Below are positions 12,501 through 21,240 of a DNA stretch of 64,000 nucleotides, piece by piece; positions within the stretch are counted from its first letter, which is position 1; every line of letters begins with the position of its first letter. Made by a program: the position numbers and the translations under genes. The DNA comes from Diphasiastrum complanatum (lineage: Eukaryota; Streptophyta; Lycopodiopsida; Lycopodiales; Lycopodiaceae), in assembly GCA_029204225.1 (NCBI GenBank), contig CM055107.1, forward strand, positions 7,538,873-7,602,872, in the 5' to 3' direction. The notes below the pieces were generated by a model, which made no database searches, was not told the origin of the DNA, and saw only the letters and a list, made by a program, of their open reading frames with translations.

Positions 12501-12556
12501 TTAGTTTTGTTGAGCCTTTCATTAGTATCCAAAAGATATGCATTTATAGATGCCAT
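9530..12556 (-). CDS. Copia gag-protease-RT-RNase H polyprotein without integrase
   Basis: 1008 codons, uninterrupted. Gag occupies about residues 1-250 and begins MASINAYLLD. The nucleocapsid knuckle is intact (C256, C259, H264, C269). Protease has WIDSGASSHM at 312-321. RT has the catalytic Asp in QMDVSNAFLN (D603) and YVDD at 688-691. RNase H has SDSDFAGD (851-858), SSTEAEY (E893) and YNDN (D930), and the end carries LTKPL at 981-985. Copia polyproteins are usually about 1300-1450 residues. Here sequence just after the protease (LGKLYKLDAFVD) passes through about residues 436-450 directly into the linker before RT (RRSSRAKVEPSRLTY). Comparison with related element D shows that the HHCC region, the integrase DDE core and most of its C-terminus are gone, roughly 300-340 codons, in frame. 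RT and RNase H look competent; integration would need help in trans. Confidence 0.95.
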   Translation of the reverse strand: MASINAYLLDTNERLNKTNYSIWKVRMESIMIMQDLMEIVNGKEGEPIHPQEKAKYIKRCNVALHCIKMNVANELLREVGDCTSAQDAWETFQKVYESKNQTRMLALKNQIYRSYQKKGESAHTFVLRVKELNKELAFIGDPIKDEELVQLILNGLSFEFDNLVQGYAIMGKLPILEELQGTLMAEESRRSQMQERMDRLSIQGGDDQALFTKGKGKSKGKGSTFKKSTKLEDHEGPSKASPSTTKVKKDKSKVKCYYCSKMGHYASECFKRKQDQSQANMSKEEEEESSHEDSLMMSIFSSTSFKGEDPWWIDSGASSHMTSKREFFSSLLSYDGPIKSIYTANDEACKIEGVGSIPLCLGSSKKINIEGVLYIPTITKNLLSVGQMVENGFNVDFASNECFIKKKGKIVAKGTRLGKLYKLDAFVDTNVVMLAEEQDLGFEEELMEEQTPNPPITPRRSSRAKVEPSRLTYQGKGQQVEGISSTSYALSSFEEPSNVEDALNSKEWYKAMLDEYDALIENETWLLVERPQRNVIGCKWVFKLKLNANGSVNKHKARLVAKGYAQERGIDYEETFAPVAKMVTIRLIIALASHSGWILCQMDVSNAFLNGFLEEDIYMEQPQGFIKHGMENKVCHLQRSIYGLKQASRSWNSRLHCYLISLSFVQSEYDPTLYIKFDDVGIVLLLIYVDDIIISGNSVDGIEKIKIDLSLEFKMVDLGCLHFILGIEVLRGSDFIFISQVNYAQSLLKKFKMEVCKSVDTPMEQDVKVPNEDDERSFMDITLFRQLIGSLMWITITRPDLSFSVCRLSQSMQKPLNIHWKKAKRILRYISGTLDFGILYRGDVINLHAFSDSDFAGDKRDRKSTSAYSTFIGEGVVSWLSKKQETISLSSTEAEYKALTTTTKEVLWIKRLLVELKIMDSEEAPIIYNDNMSAQHLASNPIFHARSKHIEICHHFVREMVQAKEIALEHVPSNECVADLLTKPLQKTPFMKFRSSLGVISKAMIEPS

Positions 12557-13354
12557 CTAGTCTCCTAATCAAGGACTTGACACAAATGAAGGTTACTTCT
12601 ATTGATTTGATTGAAGGTCTACCTTATCCCACTTCTTAGGGACCTGAAAAGATTAGTAATAGACTTCCTATAAAGATCTAAGAATGATCTCTAACAAAAT
12701 CAAATCATAGAATACTAGAAACAATGCACTTGCTTGATTGAAGTAGACAATACTAGTAGAATTGCCCCTCTTTCTATAAAGAACATTAAAGCTTCCAAAT
12801 GATCTGATCAAGAGTGAATTTCAGCAACCTAATATACTTCCAAAATCACTTGTAAAAGATCTAAATGGAACTTAATGAGGATGCAACACAATCTACTATC
12901 CAATCACAAGCAAAAAATGATCAAAATTGATGAAAAATTGATCTAATTTGGTGCATAAGTCAAGCAATGGTTGGACTGAACCTAAATCACTTTAGGAGGT
13001 GTCTACTACACCTTAGAACAGCCTTGAAGAGTCCCCAAAACTCTGATCTTCCCTCTCCTTGAATGCTAGAAAGCCTTCTCTATGAAATCACCTCCAAAAC
13101 TCGCTTAGAAATCAATGCTTGGAGCAAGCAAAACTTGCTATCTTGGTAATGTGAATTGAATTCAACTTTGCCTCTGGTTTTAGACACCTAAACACCTGCA
13201 AATGAAGTCACACAACACCAATCTCCAATGTATTTGACTCACTTTGAGTTCTAGAATCAATACTAGATGCTAAGATCCAATCTACACAAGATTTAGATCA
13301 AAAATTGTGATCAAATTGAATGAAAACCAAGGATTTAGCTCATTTCAGCCTTTA
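12557..13354 (-). other. Element B untranslated leader
   Basis: About 800 bp between PBS and gag start with no long frame. This is where packaging and dimerisation signals would be expected; none can be recognised by eye. Confidence 0.6.
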
Positions 13355-13367
13355 GGCTCTGATACCA
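13355..13367 (-). other. Element B primer-binding site
   Basis: On the minus strand TGGTATCAGAGCC abuts the 5' LTR with no spacer. It is a full match to the usual initiator-Met tRNA PBS of plant copia elements and fixes the orientation as minus. Confidence 0.93.
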
Positions 13368-14049
13368 TGTAAAAATTACAGCAAATAAGGATCCTAAAAC
13401 ACTTGAAATGATGAGGGAAACAATAGATTATGATTTCATAAGATTAGCACAAGTTGAACCATCGAAATCCATCAAAAATCTATGCTTGAACCTCACTAAA
13501 TGGCCCAAATCCTTGAAGAAGACTTCACACGTGTGAAAGTACGGCCTCCCACAGTCTGAGTACTGTACACCAGACCTAAATTCAATCCTATAATCATTAG
13601 TAATCACAAGTACTCAAACAATTATGAACATAGAGAGCAATTGCACCATTATGAGAGAAAAAACATGAAATTGCTTGATTGATTTTGGTGAGATATCATC
13701 ACCTATATATACATGATCCATCACGGTTTTGGGCAGGTATGAGTAGCCCTAAACCTATCCCTAATGCTAATTTTGGTGGATCTTTCATCCCTACCAAGTT
13801 AGGGTTGGAATCTTGGAGATCCCTCAACAATGCAAAAATTACCAAAAATAGCTCCTATTTTTTCTCCCTTGTATCTAAGCATAATTTGGACTCATTCCAA
13901 AGGTTCTAACACTTAGGTCTACTTGAGAACATCCTTATGAATGGAATCCTATGCTATTTGGCACGTGTGACAAGCCACATCATGACCATCTAACTATTTA
14001 CAAGTCATATGACCAAAACTAGTCAAGCTAGAATTGTGAATTTTTAACA
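13368..14049 (-). repeat. Element B 5' LTR
   Basis: 682 bp, apparently identical to 8834-9515. TATA box on minus near 13702-13712 and the TTCACACGTGTGAA palindrome at 13524-13537, about 170-180 bp downstream of TATA in the sense of transcription, so probably in the transcribed leader. Confidence 0.95.
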
Positions 14050-15660
14050 ACGAAGATGCGCAATTCGAGTCCTGCAGCTTCACTGAAGAGCCAACAACAT
14101 ACCAAGACGTTATCCAGAGTCCCGAGGGAAAATTCAAGAAGCAGGCAATGTCAGAGGAGATAGAGTCGATGAGACAAAACGAGGCATGGACACTAGAGCC
14201 ACTGCCAGAAAATAGAAAGATCGTTGACTACAAGTGGGTGTACAAGAAGAAAATGAAATCAGATGACAATGTTGGCCGTTACAAAACAAGGCTTGTCGCG
14301 AAGGGCTACACACAAAGATATGGTGTTGATTATTTCGACACATATTCGTCGATGGTCAAGATGACAAGCATACGACTGCTTCTTGTATATGCTACACAAC
14401 ACAATCTGAAAATTCACCAGATTGATGTGAAGACAGCCTTTCTCCACAAAGATCTAGAGGAAGAAATCTTCATGAAGCATCCTGAAGGATTTGAAGACTT
14501 CGACAATCGACAATATGTCTGACGGGTGCAGAGATGCATTTATGGTCTAAAGCATGCATCACAAGCTTGGTACAAGAAGCTCGACGGTCTTATGAAGTCT
14601 CTAGACTTCAATCCTACACAACCAGACTGTAATGTCCACATAAAAAGAGTAGGAAAAGATTTTGTGATACTGACTATTTTCATGGATGATTCCCTTATGA
14701 TAGGTAACTCTTTGAAGCTAATCAATGACACGAAGAGTCAGATTTTTGAGAATTATGAAATCACAGATCTAGGAGAAGCAACAAAATACCTCGGGCTAGA
14801 GATCAGAAGAGATCGAATAAAAGACGAAATGCACTTGAGTCAGTCTGAATATGCCAGAAAGGTGCTGAAGTAGTATCGCATGACAGACTGCAAAGAAAAG
14901 GCCACACCAATGATAGCTGGAGCCAAGCTGACGAAGTAGGAATTCTCAAAAATAGAAGAAGAAAAACAGAAGATGGAAGGTATACCCTACCAAAATCTAA
15001 TTGGTAGTCTGAATGTACCTTACAATTTGTACCAGACCCAATCTACCTTTCTCTGTTTACGCCTTAAGCCAATTCTCTTCCAATCTTGGAATGGCACATT
15101 GGCAAATGATGAAACAAATCCTACAATTTCTAAAGGGTACCCAAAATATGGGATTAACCTACAGAGCAGAAAATGAAAGAACAAAATTTGAGCTACACCA
15201 CTACAGTGATGCAAGTTGGGTGAGCTGCAAAGATGACAGCAAGTCCGTAATTGGAGGCTGTTCAATAGCGTGCGAAGCAGCAATCAACTGGATATGCAAA
15301 AAATAAACCTTGGTAGCTCAATCCTCTTGCGAAGTTGAATACGTCGCAGCTTCAAAGGTGGCGAACGAGGTAGTTTGGCTGCGGATGATGCTGGAGGCAA
15401 TTGGGATACGACAAGGAAGACCATGCACAATGATGATGGATTCTCAGAGTGCCATTTATCTGTCCCAGGGTCCTGTCTTGCATTCAAAGACAAAACACAT
15501 ACCTCTGAAGTACCATCACATTCAAGATTTGATCTCGAAATGAGAGCTCCAGGTCCAGTACATAAAGTCTAAAGACATGATTGTAGATCTGCTCACGAAG
15601 CCACTCGACAAGCCACTCTTCGCAAAGCAAAGAAAGACAATTGGATTAAACGTGCAAAGC
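14050..15660 (+). pseudogene. Element A RT-RNase H (broken)
   Basis: It continues element A pol after the B insertion, beginning with the right copy of the target duplication ACGAA (14050-14054). RT shows WTLEPLPENRK, RLVAKGYTQRYGVDY, IDVKTAFLHKD, IYGLKHASQAWYKK and FMDDS, where most copia have Y-x-D-D, so the first position is Phe. RNase H shows YSDASWVS, QSSCEVEYVAA and MDSQSAI. The end carries DLLTKPLDK. Stops at about 14520, 14871, 14938, 15304 and 15541 and a shift near 15045 show long decay. Confidence 0.88.
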
Positions 15661-15670
15661 TGCAAGGTTC

Positions 15671-15679
15671 AAGAGAGAG
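15671..15679 (+). other. Element A polypurine tract
   Basis: AAGAGAGAG directly before the 3' LTR TG. Confidence 0.65.
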
Positions 15680-16395
15680 TGTTAGAAATGGTGAACTTCT
15701 ACAACTTTGTCACGGTGTGAAGAGAAGAAAAGGTCGAATGGCGAACAATTCGCGAAAGTCAACGCTCCTCAAAAACTCTAAGACACGAAGCAAAGCGAAA
15801 CTCGAAGGTCGAATGATTCGTGAAAGTCAAACATGCCTCCAGGACCAAAAAGACACGAAACGACATGAAACGAAAGAGTCGGAAGAAAATCTTTCACGCT
15901 GCCAATTGGTAGCTCAACGGGCGTGGAGTCTTAAACTTCATGCTCAACTGAAACAGCTAGCAATAACGAAGAGTAATAGATTAGTTGATTAGTTTTAACT
16001 ACTCTTGTAATTCTCTGTTTAGCTATCTTGTAAACTCCACACAGTGGAGATATAAACATTTTTTCCAGATAAAAAAGAATACACAGAGAGTGTACGTGAG
16101 TAGAGCAGAAAAGAAAAAGAATAGAAATGAAATAGCTGTGGATGAAAGTTTGCCAACGAGCAGAACACAGCGAAGGAGCAGAGTGTCAAGCCGCCAACGA
16201 GTGAGACACTGATAATCTTGCTCTAAGAATCAAACTGATAATACAGTTGCTATATCTTGTGCATCTCCTTGTCTTCCGTCGTCTTTATTGCCAGAATGAT
16301 ATCTATAGTTGCGTGTCCAGGATCCTGCAAGCTTCCGCCTAAGAAAATTCAAAAGAAACAAAATCGTTTGCGATAAACTAAACCCGTTCGCGACA
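15680..16395 (+). repeat. Element A 3' LTR (complete, 716 bp)
   Basis: It starts TGTTAGAAATGG after the PPT and ends GTTCGCGACA. The last 210 bp match the truncated 5' LTR. U3 contains repeated TTCGCGAA/TTCGTGAA-like words (15739, 15815), also seen near 33440 and 60184-60310. Confidence 0.85.
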
Positions 16396-16618
16396 TAATG
16401 GCCAAAAGGGTACTAAGATACATATCTTCAGCTTATGATTATGGTTTGTTCTACAAGAGTGAAGATCTGTCAATCATTGGCTACTTAGACTCGGATTTTG
16501 CTAGTGACAAAGTGGATTGAAATTCTACAAGTGCATATGCCATATATCTTGGTGGAAATCTAATATTTTGGCTTTCTGAAAAACAAGATAGCATATCTCT
16601 CTCATCATGTAAAGCCGA
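16396..16618 (+). pseudogene. Copia RNase H fragment, continuation of 5962-6175
   Basis: The frame reads KRVLRYISSAYDYGL, GYLDSDFASD, TSAYAIYLGG, FWLSEKQDSISLSSCKAE and then a stop. These are copia RNase H motifs (D-S-D-F-A and the S-S-x-x-A-E Glu). It directly follows element A. It ends at 16618, where a minus-strand RNase H piece begins, inside a 16-bp inverted repeat. Confidence 0.82.
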
Positions 16619-16623
16619 ATAGA

Positions 16624-16860
16624 TCGGCAATACATGATGTTGTATCAATATGTTCCAAATAGATCTCTCCTCCAATGAGCTTCTCTCTCACGAAATGGTG
16701 TGCAACTTCGATGTGCATGTTCCTTGTATGAAATAATGGATTGTTGGCAATGGCTTGTGCCAAAATATTATCACACTTGATCATCATCTTCCTTGATAGT
16801 CTTTAGCTCAAAAAGTAGTCTTTTGATCCATAGCACTTATTTTGTTGTAGTTGTAACCAA
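16624..16860 (-). pseudogene. Copia RNase H C-terminal fragment, inverted
   Basis: On the minus strand it reads KCDNILAQAIANNPLFHTR, HIEVAHHFVREKL and IADLF, the C-terminal end of copia RNase H (D-N-x-x-A and the HFVRE block). It faces the plus-strand RNase H fragment head to head. Confidence 0.8.
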
Positions 16861-17500
16861 ACCTTTAAGTAAAAGTTCCTTCATCAAGCATAGGTTTGGC
16901 CTAGTAAAAACTCAAGTCACTTAATATGCAAGTGTGATATGCAAATCAAACTAAGACTTGTATTGGCACATGCATGCATATTTGTACATATGTAATCTAG
17001 AAAGTGACACATGTAAAAAAAAATGTAGTTAAAGTTGCATTTCAAAGTGGTAGGTGTCAAATTTTTGGTAGATACTACTCCTAGAAGTGCACCAATAAAA
17101 TTTGAGGGCTGATCTACTTCGAGCTAGTCCCATCCATTATATATGTATGTGAGTTTCCTCACAATTTTGATGATGAATCGAGCATAGAAGATATTCTCTT
17201 GTCAATTTGGATTTTTTCATTGTAAGCTTGAATTGCCCATTCTCTCTTTAACTCGAGGAGAAGGCCTTTCCCATACATTAATATTGTTTGTACTTTTCTC
17301 ACACGTGTGAAAGTAATTAACTATTGATTATTAGCATGCTAGATTGTGATCTAGCCATAGAATCTAGAATTAGATCTTGATTTTCAATCTACAATGTTCT
17401 ACGTGCAAACACAAAGCTTAGTAAGATCATTCACAAATTTCTCCACACATGTGAACTGCTGAAAATTTCACAGTTTATATCCGCTATTGCTTTGTGCTCT
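16861..17500 (+). repeat. LTR-like stretch (probable copia LTR fragment)
   Basis: No coding frame. A TATATATG box lies near 17134 and TCTCACACGTGTGAAAGTA near 17297-17313, about 165 bp downstream. That order and spacing resemble the LTRs of elements B and D, read here on plus. It lies where the 3' LTR of the plus-strand copia fragment (16396-16618) would be expected. Ends not defined. Confidence 0.4.
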
Positions 17501-17904
17501 CATCATCTGATTTGTACATGCTACTTACTGAATCAATCTATTTTCTTATTGTGTTCTGTATCATGTCAGAATGTATGCTTCTCTGTAGTCATTTGTAATA
17601 GACAAATCTCTTCTTGTTGCATCTGATCCATTATTACTTCAACGCTGCAATATTCTATACATCACTTCAAACTCTTAAATTGTTCGACTCCGAAATCAAT
17701 TTAGTACTAATGATTTCAAAGTTAGTTGCTAAAAGATTGAACTGACTTATGTCATTATAGCTTTGTTCAATTATTGATAGGCGTAGTCATGCATTAGGAA
17801 AGAATGTTCGTTCCACTCCGTTCGATAGTTCGACTTATCGAATCGTCATTCCTTCTCCCATCACTCCAAGCACAACTACGCCAAGTATAGGTTTTAGTGG
17901 GATG

Positions 17905-18066
17905 TATGTCAAACATAGATCCCACCTCGAAATATGTCATACATACTAGGTGAAGGTGATAGCTATGTATTCCATAGCTCTCAAACTGATGACTTATGTC
18001 CGACATAGATTGCAATGAAAGCTATGTCTAGTATTGTTCCCACCAAGACCTATGCTCGGCATAGGT
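17905..18066. repeat. Cluster of short palindromes around TATG...CATA
   Basis: Within 162 bp: TATGTCAAACATA (17905), TATGTCATACATA (17933), AGCTATGTATTCCATAGCT (17961), TTATGTCCGACATA (17994) and ACCTATGCTCGGCATAGGT (18048). Each is an inverted pair with a short loop. Such repeated sub-terminal motifs occur in CACTA or MULE DNA transposons, but no transposon terminus was identified. Confidence 0.45.
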
Positions 18067-19506
18067 TGGTTTGGGTTCTCATTTTTGTGAGTTGATGTTT
18101 GTTTTTTATTACTATTTCTAATGTATTAAAATCCTCAAAAATTTGACTCCAACTTTTATCCTTTAACCTTGTAACTTATTAACAACCATTTTGCAACTTC
18201 AAGATTGTTTCAAAATGTCTTTGATCAAGGTTCGTCCTCCAATTAATTCTGCTGATATTTAGAGAATAGACATGTCAAAACACATATTTTATTTTACGAA
18301 AAGTTGTACGGGCCAAAAACTTATCGAGCTTTTTTTTGAACTTTTGAGAAAGTTAACAAAGGATCATCTACCTTTAAAGTGCAAGGTTATGTGCTTTAAA
18401 AAGTAGCAGTGAATCATTAGAGGAATTTTGAATCCAAAAAAGACCCCTATAAGGAATGTCACGTAGATCGACAAATATTCATTTTCTGCCCAAATGCTTT
18501 TTCATTTTTGTCTGCACTATTTTTTATGCTTAACCATTCTATGCAAATTATAGTTTGTAGTTCATTAAAAATAGTATAATCACATATTTTCCGATAAAAG
18601 CCCTTGACAAAAAGATATATCTTTACATACTTGAAAGTGACTTAATGAAGATCCGACTACACGAGGAAATTTTTTGATGAGGCACTTAAACGCTGGTGAC
18701 CGGTACGTTGAATTATTTTTTAGAATTGTAAATCGAAATGCTTTTTTTCCATGCCCATCACAGGTTTCTGAAAATAATTTGTTTTCTTGTGTTTCCTTTA
18801 GAGCTTAAAAGAATGGGTCCTCGTGCCCTAAGTCTAAATCTCATATTGTGACCTTAGTCAAGGGTTTAGCCGGCTCCTCACAAAAGATCACCCAAGCTGA
18901 CGATTCCTCCTTTCCACAGATGCTTAAAATTAACCAAGCTTCCTTGTTAGCTGAAAAAAAGTGATTCACATTGTCCAAGCATATTCTCGTGGTAATAAGC
19001 TATGTCTATGCTACTTTTCTGAGTGCATAGATGTCGTCTCCTTTTCTTGAAGGAGCAAAGTGCATGGGGAACGACAAGTAGCACAGTTATCAAATAAAGC
19101 TCAGAGTAAAACAACTAGCAAGCCTCGATCTACAGACTTTCGGGCCACTAGCTTGTTTGATCACTTCATAAGCCCATTGAAAACTGACACCCTCATGTGC
19201 AGCAAGATGGATGCGTAAAGTTGTAAACTGCAGTTCAGCTTTACAAATAATAATCACGCTATTATAGAGATGTATCAGAAGCTGTAAAGACAAAATGAAA
19301 TACTGCGTTGCAGACCAGTACAAAAGTTGGCGAGCTAGGTTAATCTCCTAGTAATATACAGCAGCATAGAGATTGGGCCAATTGTACTCACTGATATTCC
19401 ATATATTCACATAATTTAACTTACGATATTCAAATATCTTACACAAACAGCCATCAGGGCATAGTCTCCAGTAGCTCACAATACTTGATTGATTCGAATC
19501 AGTGCT
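18067..19506. other. No recognisable gene
   Basis: AT-rich, stops in all frames. The part just left of 19507 may contain the 3' UTR of the minus-strand small gene. Confidence 0.4.
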
Positions 19507-19911
19507 TCAAGAATTGCTCGTTTTTTCAGTTTGTTCTTCTTCTGAACCTCCATTTTCAACTTTAACCACTCTTAAGCCCTTCGGCTTGGGAGTTTGATTG
19601 TGGCTATTCTCAGACTTCGCCCTTTCAATCCGACTTGCAAAATACTGTAACCGTTGCTTATCCCTCTTCACAATGTCATGAATAAACTGCTGTCTGTTTT
19701 TCCCAGTTTCTGTCGGAAACTGCATAAGGTTGAATGAAATTCCAGAACTCGCTTCAGCCGGCTTATCCCCTTCCACTTCCTTGCTCCGGTCAAGGGTTTC
19801 AATACTTCCTCCTGAAGATAAGTTTCCCCCCTCCCTTTGCGGTGCACTTGTTGCAAGGGCTACTGTGCCGACGAACAAAATTACAAGAAAAACAAAGTGC
19901 CAATCGCTCAT
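19507..19911 (-). CDS. Small predicted secreted protein, 134 residues
   Basis: I do not recognise a family with confidence. The start Met is followed by a hydrophobic stretch (HFVFLVILFVGTVALATSA), a good signal peptide with likely cleavage after Ala near residues 21-23. The mature part is hydrophilic and Lys/Glu-rich, with a possible amphipathic segment FIHDIVKRDKQRLQYFASRI and an acidic Ser/Thr-rich tail ending KTSNS. It has no cysteines, so it is not a cysteine-rich peptide. The middle block loosely recalls the propeptide of nepenthesin-like aspartyl proteases, and this could be a truncated first exon of such a gene. Unlike its surroundings it contains no TE motifs. A (TC)n tract lies about 670 bp upstream. 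Confidence 0.5.
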   Translation of the reverse strand: MSDWHFVFLVILFVGTVALATSAPQREGGNLSSGGSIETLDRSKEVEGDKPAEASSGISFNLMQFPTETGKNRQQFIHDIVKRDKQRLQYFASRIERAKSENSHNQTPKPKGLRVVKVENGGSEEEQTEKTSNS

Positions 19912-20520
19912 TGTAATTTTCCGAACACCTGCTATGGTTTGTCATATGCTACATCAAATAAGAGTTCGAAAAGAGGTCTAATATACAATTTAATTGGAAA
20001 TAAATCTCTGTGCACGCATCAAAAGCAACTGACACAAATCCTACCACCAAAGCTTCCATGACACAACAGCAAAGCACCGATGCTCAGTTCAAAGCCAAGA
20101 TGAAGTCACCCCAAAATTGTTCATTAAAATTTTCAAAAAACCCCAGATAAAATCACTATATCAAATTCTTAAGAACTGAACCCTTGGAGCAACTTCACAT
20201 CAAAGAACAGCCACAACGTACATGAAAAGTCAAGCGCCAAAGAACATGCTCCTCAAAAGAAAACAAGAAAGGTCCGCAAAGTTAAAATAAAAAAGCCACA
20301 ACTCAAAAATTCTAGCAAACGTTACACATTTTCAAACCCTAGCGTAAGCTCCAATTCAACATCTTCACTGTAAAATGCTAATCGTCTCAAATCAAAGAAC
20401 AAACCAATTCTCTTTATTCCATGAAGTTCATCGCAATAGAAAAGTTAGAAACTTTACCCGCAGCTGGATTTGTTGGAAAAATATTATTTCACACGATCTA
20501 TTGCCTCGATCTGTCCAAGC

Positions 20521-20580
20521 TTCTTCTTCCTCCTCCTCCTCCTCTTCTTCTTCTTCTTCTTTTTTCTCTTTTTCTTTCTT

Positions 20581-20618
<38 letters not shown>
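20521..20618. repeat. Pyrimidine microsatellite (TCC/TTC)n then (TC)n
   Basis: A run of TCC and TTC triplets grading into (TC)16 on plus. On minus it is a GA tract upstream of the small secreted-protein gene, where GA repeats can lie in promoters. Confidence 0.9.
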
Positions 20619-20984
20619 CCAAAGCAAAATACAATGCAGGCTCCAGAGATAGCTTATTTATTGCGATATTTTTTATGGGTTAAAAGGTGAGGTGTATTAT
20701 CACTTCAGTTTCAGCTTGAAAATTAGTTTGTTTCAATTTATTAGATCCTTTTAAATTGCAATGTTTTTCATTTTGTTAATTGTATATCGCTTCTAGAACG
20801 TTACAGCTTCTAGAACTGTACTCAAACATTTCAAGAGATTCTAAGAATCTTCCCGTTGAACAATCATAATGTTAACACTTATAATATATGCAATAGAATT
20901 GGAAACTTCACAAATCTTAAAGTATACAACTATGATTTGCTCAACTTGTGCAAAAGGTTGTGAAGTAATCTTCCCAAAAGGTTA

Positions 20985-21240
20985 CCCAAGGGGGTTGGCT
21001 CAATTGGTTAACTTGACATCCAAAGTTTCTTTGGTCTCAAGTTTGAGCCTTCCCTTGAAAACCAAGAAGCAATGAATATGCCCATAAAACAAAACGGGCT
21101 CTTCATTTTAAGGGAGAGGAGCCTAGTTTGTGACCCTTTTGCGAATGTAAGGGCCTTAGACCTGATTTTAAGGGAGAGGAGCCTCATTTGTGACCCTTTG
21201 GCCAATGTAAGGGCCTTGGACCTTGTCATGGAAATTAAGA
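20985..21240 (+). mobile_element. SINE-like sequence with tRNA-type head
   Basis: GGGGTTGGCTCAATTGGTTAA at 20991-21011 resembles the D-arm of a tRNA, with an A box TGGCTCAATTGG (20996-21007). GGTCTCAAGTTTGAGCC at 21033-21049 resembles a B box, at the spacing expected for an RNA polymerase III promoter. It is followed by a 60-bp unit repeated twice. No poly-A end or target duplication was identified. Confidence 0.42.
21105..21224. repeat. 60-bp tandem duplication
   Basis: ATTTTAAGGGAGAGGAGCCT begins at 21105 and again at 21165. The units differ at only a few positions. Confidence 0.9.

Larger units (their letters stand above)
8834..14049 (-). mobile_element. Element B: young copia element lacking integrase
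   Basis: A 5216-bp element inserted into the pol gene of element A. It has two 682-bp LTRs that look identical throughout, TG...CA ends, a perfect ACGAA duplication, a PBS next to the right LTR and a PPT next to the left LTR. A single uninterrupted frame encodes gag, protease, RT and RNase H. The pre-integrase zinc region and the whole integrase core are missing. The structure is that of a complete, recent insertion whose internal deletion predates its transposition. Confidence 0.95.
6176..16395 (+). mobile_element. Element A: decayed copia retrotransposon, itself interrupted by element B
   Basis: Parts in order: truncated 5' LTR (6176-6385), PBS (6386-6397), broken gag-PR-INT (6450-8833), element B (8834-14049), broken RT-RH (14050-15660), PPT (15671-15679), complete 3' LTR (15680-16395). 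Without B the element is about 5 kb. Roughly 9-10% of bases differ by eye between the shared 210 bp of the two LTRs, so it is much older than B. It sits inside an older copia fragment. No target duplication can be seen because the 5' junction is deleted. Confidence 0.85.
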
